From the NCBI RefSeq assembly GCF_000272005.1, contig NZ_AKKU01000012.1, forward strand, positions 124,001 to 188,000: a stretch of DNA of 64,000 nt. Reading direction: 5' to 3'. A model generated the notes under the pieces. That model was not told the origin of the DNA, ran no database searches, and was given only the letters and a program-made list of their open reading frames with translations. The stretch is from Alishewanella agri BL06 (GTDB taxonomy: Bacteria > Pseudomonadota > Gammaproteobacteria > Enterobacterales > Alteromonadaceae). Positions 62,448 to 64,000 of the stretch are shown piece by piece. Each line of letters opens with the position of its first letter. The stretch's first letter is position 1. Made by a program: the position numbers and the translations under genes.

Positions 62448-63419
62448 ATGCAGACATCCTGGCTTAGTGCAGACCAATACGCGTCATTATCAACTGAAGT
62501 TCAACCGGCTTTTCTCAGTCCACTGCCCGGCTTTCAGGTACTGAAGATCAGCGGCCCTGATAACCGTAAATATTTGCAGGGACAAACCACCTGTGATTTA
62601 AACCAACTGACCGCAGATAATTTTTTACGCGGCGCTCATTGCGACGCCAAAGGTAAGATGTGGTCGGTCTTTCATTTATTCTCGCAAGGTGAGGATCTGC
62701 TCGTCGTCGCCTTTCGGGATGAACTGCAAGCCTCTTTAGTACAGTGGAAAAAATTTGGCGTCTTTTCTAAAGTCAGCTTTGACCAAACGGAGCAACCCCA
62801 TGCCGTGTTCGGTTTAGCTGGCCCTGAGAGCCAGAGTTTAATCCGCCAGCTCGGTTTTACGGTGCCGCAAGCCGCCGGCCAGTTGGTGCGAAACGGCGAA
62901 CAAAGCTTGCTTTGCCTGGCGGCAGACCACTATTTGCTGGTGCTGCCACAAACGGAATTGGCTAGCCTGCAGCAGGCTCAGCTACCGCTGGCCGCGCCAA
63001 CACTCTGGCTGGAGCAGCATATCCGCCATGGTCTGGCCTATCTGGAGCAACCCCTGATTGGCGAACTAGTACCGCAAATGCTTAACTTACAGGCGGTAGA
63101 GGGTATTAGCTTTACCAAAGGCTGTTATATTGGTCAGGAGACCGTGGCGCGGTTAAAATATCGCGGTGGTAATAAAAGAGCGGCCTATATTCTCAGTGCC
63201 GAAACCGATGAAACGCCGGTTGCCGGTGCCAGCATCGAATTAAAACTGGAAGATAACTGGCGCCGGATTGGCCAGGTGATTAATGCGGTAAATATTAATC
63301 AGCAGCTGTGGCTGTTGGCCTTATTGCCGAATGACATAACACCGGCAGACTCGTTAAGGTTAGCTGGCGAGCAGCCGCTGCTGCTGAGTCAGCATGCCTT
63401 ACCCTATTCTCTCAATTAA
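62448..63419 (+). CDS. ygfZ: tRNA-modifying / Fe-S assembly protein YgfZ
   Basis: Folate-dependent protein of the GcvT fold needed for maturation of some Fe-S enzymes such as MiaB. The signature KGCYIGQE is in ISFTKGCYIGQETVARLKYRG near residue 230; the N terminus has YLQGQTTCDLNQL. The frame is open to 62397, but the ATG at 62448 (MQTSWLSAD) gives the normal 323 aa. It is divergent from sdhE, as in E. coli, and lies nine bases before slyD. Confidence 0.95.
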   Translation: MQTSWLSADQYASLSTEVQPAFLSPLPGFQVLKISGPDNRKYLQGQTTCDLNQLTADNFLRGAHCDAKGKMWSVFHLFSQGEDLLVVAFRDELQASLVQWKKFGVFSKVSFDQTEQPHAVFGLAGPESQSLIRQLGFTVPQAAGQLVRNGEQSLLCLAADHYLLVLPQTELASLQQAQLPLAAPTLWLEQHIRHGLAYLEQPLIGELVPQMLNLQAVEGISFTKGCYIGQETVARLKYRGGNKRAAYILSAETDETPVAGASIELKLEDNWRRIGQVINAVNINQQLWLLALLPNDITPADSLRLAGEQPLLLSQHALPYSLN

Positions 63420-63428
63420 GAGGTTTGC

Positions 63429-63914
63429 ATGACCATTTCTCAAGACAAAGTTGTCGCCATTCATTATACCGTTACCGACACTGCTGGTAATCAGCTTGAT
63501 TCTTCTGCCGGCGGCGAACCGCTGGTATTTATGTTTGGTCAGGGCGCGCTGATCCCGGGTTTGGAACAAGCGTTGGCCGGCAAGGCCGCCGGCGACAAAT
63601 TTAGCAGCACTATTGCAGCCGCAGACGCCTATGGCGAACGCCACGACCAATTGGTACAAGCCGTGCCGCGTTCTATGTTTGAAGGAATGGACGTTGCCGT
63701 CGGTATGCGCTTTCGTGCCTCAGGCCCGGATGGCCGCGAACAGCCGGTCATCATTATTGATGTGTCAGAGGAAGAAGTCGTCGTTGATGGCAACCACCCG
63801 CTGGCTGGCTTTGAGCTGAAATTTGATGTGGAAGTGATCGCAGTACGGGATGCCACTGCCGAAGAGTTGGCGCACGGCCATGCTCATGGTATTGACGGTC
63901 ACGCCGGACATTAA
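63429..63914 (+). CDS. slyD: FKBP-type peptidyl-prolyl isomerase SlyD
   Basis: Cytoplasmic prolyl isomerase and chaperone that also binds nickel. The FKBP domain opens VVAIHYTVTDTAGNQLDSS, with the GQGALIPGLEQAL motif near residue 38; the chaperone flap is the PRSMFEGMDVAVGMRF region, followed by NHPLAGFELKFDVEV. The tail HGHAHGIDGHAGH is a short His-rich metal site, smaller than in E. coli SlyD. The 161 aa length is within range. AAGAGG lies ahead of its ATG; it may share the ygfZ promoter. Confidence 0.93.
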   Translation: MTISQDKVVAIHYTVTDTAGNQLDSSAGGEPLVFMFGQGALIPGLEQALAGKAAGDKFSSTIAAADAYGERHDQLVQAVPRSMFEGMDVAVGMRFRASGPDGREQPVIIIDVSEEEVVVDGNHPLAGFELKFDVEVIAVRDATAEELAHGHAHGIDGHAGH

Positions 63915-63940
63915 GCTTTTCTGATATGTGAAATAAATCA

Positions 63941-63970
63941 AGGCGCCAGCAGTAATCTGCTTTGGCGCCT
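63941..63970 (+). terminator. Inverted repeat after slyD, possible weak terminator
   Basis: AGGCGCCA and TGGCGCCT are 14 bases apart, about 26 bases past the slyD stop. No T run follows, so intrinsic termination is doubtful. Confidence 0.4.
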
Positions 63971-64000
63971 GCTGTTCGCGACTGACAAAGTGCTTGACAG

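Overview
The window is chromosomal, gene-dense core DNA of a gammaproteobacterium. Protein sequences and gene order (ftsB-ispD-ispF-truD-surE-pcm-nlpD-rpoS; rlmD-relA-mazG-pyrG-eno with divergent barA; rpoE-rseABC-lepA-lepB-rnc-era-recO-pdxJ-acpS; recA-recX-alaS-csrA-tRNA-Ser-tRNA-Arg) resemble the Alteromonadales/Rheinheimera-Alishewanella type. This placement is inferred from the sequence without a database search. An Na+-pumping decarboxylase (oadGAB) and a NhaP2-type antiporter fit an aquatic or salt-exposed life. No prophage, insertion sequence, CRISPR array or rRNA gene is visible.

Layout. 0-9.7 kb: a K+/H+ antiporter and a serine hydrolase, tyrS, a divergent M23 cell-wall peptidase, then oadGAB. 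9.8-13.3 kb: pqiABC (MCE-type lipid transport). 13.3-14.0 kb: a non-coding stretch with two oppositely oriented copies of a structured repeat. 14.0-18.6 kb: tRNA-Ser, two identical tRNA-Arg, csrA, alaS, recX and a membrane protein. 18.7-23.5 kb: a metA-metH operon in which metH is split into two overlapping genes behind a MetJ box. 23.4-30.5 kb: a 7-bp tandem repeat, recA with a perfect LexA box, pncC, mutS, a BenE transporter and a secreted M19 dipeptidase. 30.5-38.9 kb: the rpoS-nlpD-popT-pcm-surE-truD-ispF-ispD-ftsB block on the minus strand, then two less known genes. 39-40.5 kb: a Tat-signal protein, a guanidine-II riboswitch with its SMR exporter, and a secreted orphan. 40.6-51 kb: eno, pyrG, mazG, relA, rlmD and divergent barA. 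51-60 kb: the envelope-stress and translation/protein-export block from acpS back to rpoE. 60-64 kb: nadB, ygfX-sdhE, ygfZ and slyD.

How the parts relate. Many genes are in tight operons with 1-4 base stop/start overlaps (TAATG, TGATG, ATGA). Global regulators are well represented: RpoS, RpoE with its anti-sigma module, RelA, CsrA, and BarA, the kinase that in relatives switches on CsrA-sequestering RNAs. Methionine synthesis appears as one MetJ-controlled unit, and a MetJ-like site also lies ahead of oadGAB.

The most interesting unexplained item is the pair of structured repeats at 13.46-13.86 kb. Their ends form long paired stems with compensatory differences between copies. Their interiors hold different numbers of hairpins that mostly carry GGA in the loop, the signature of CsrA-binding RNA. 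The sequence shows the structure; the Csr link is a hypothesis.
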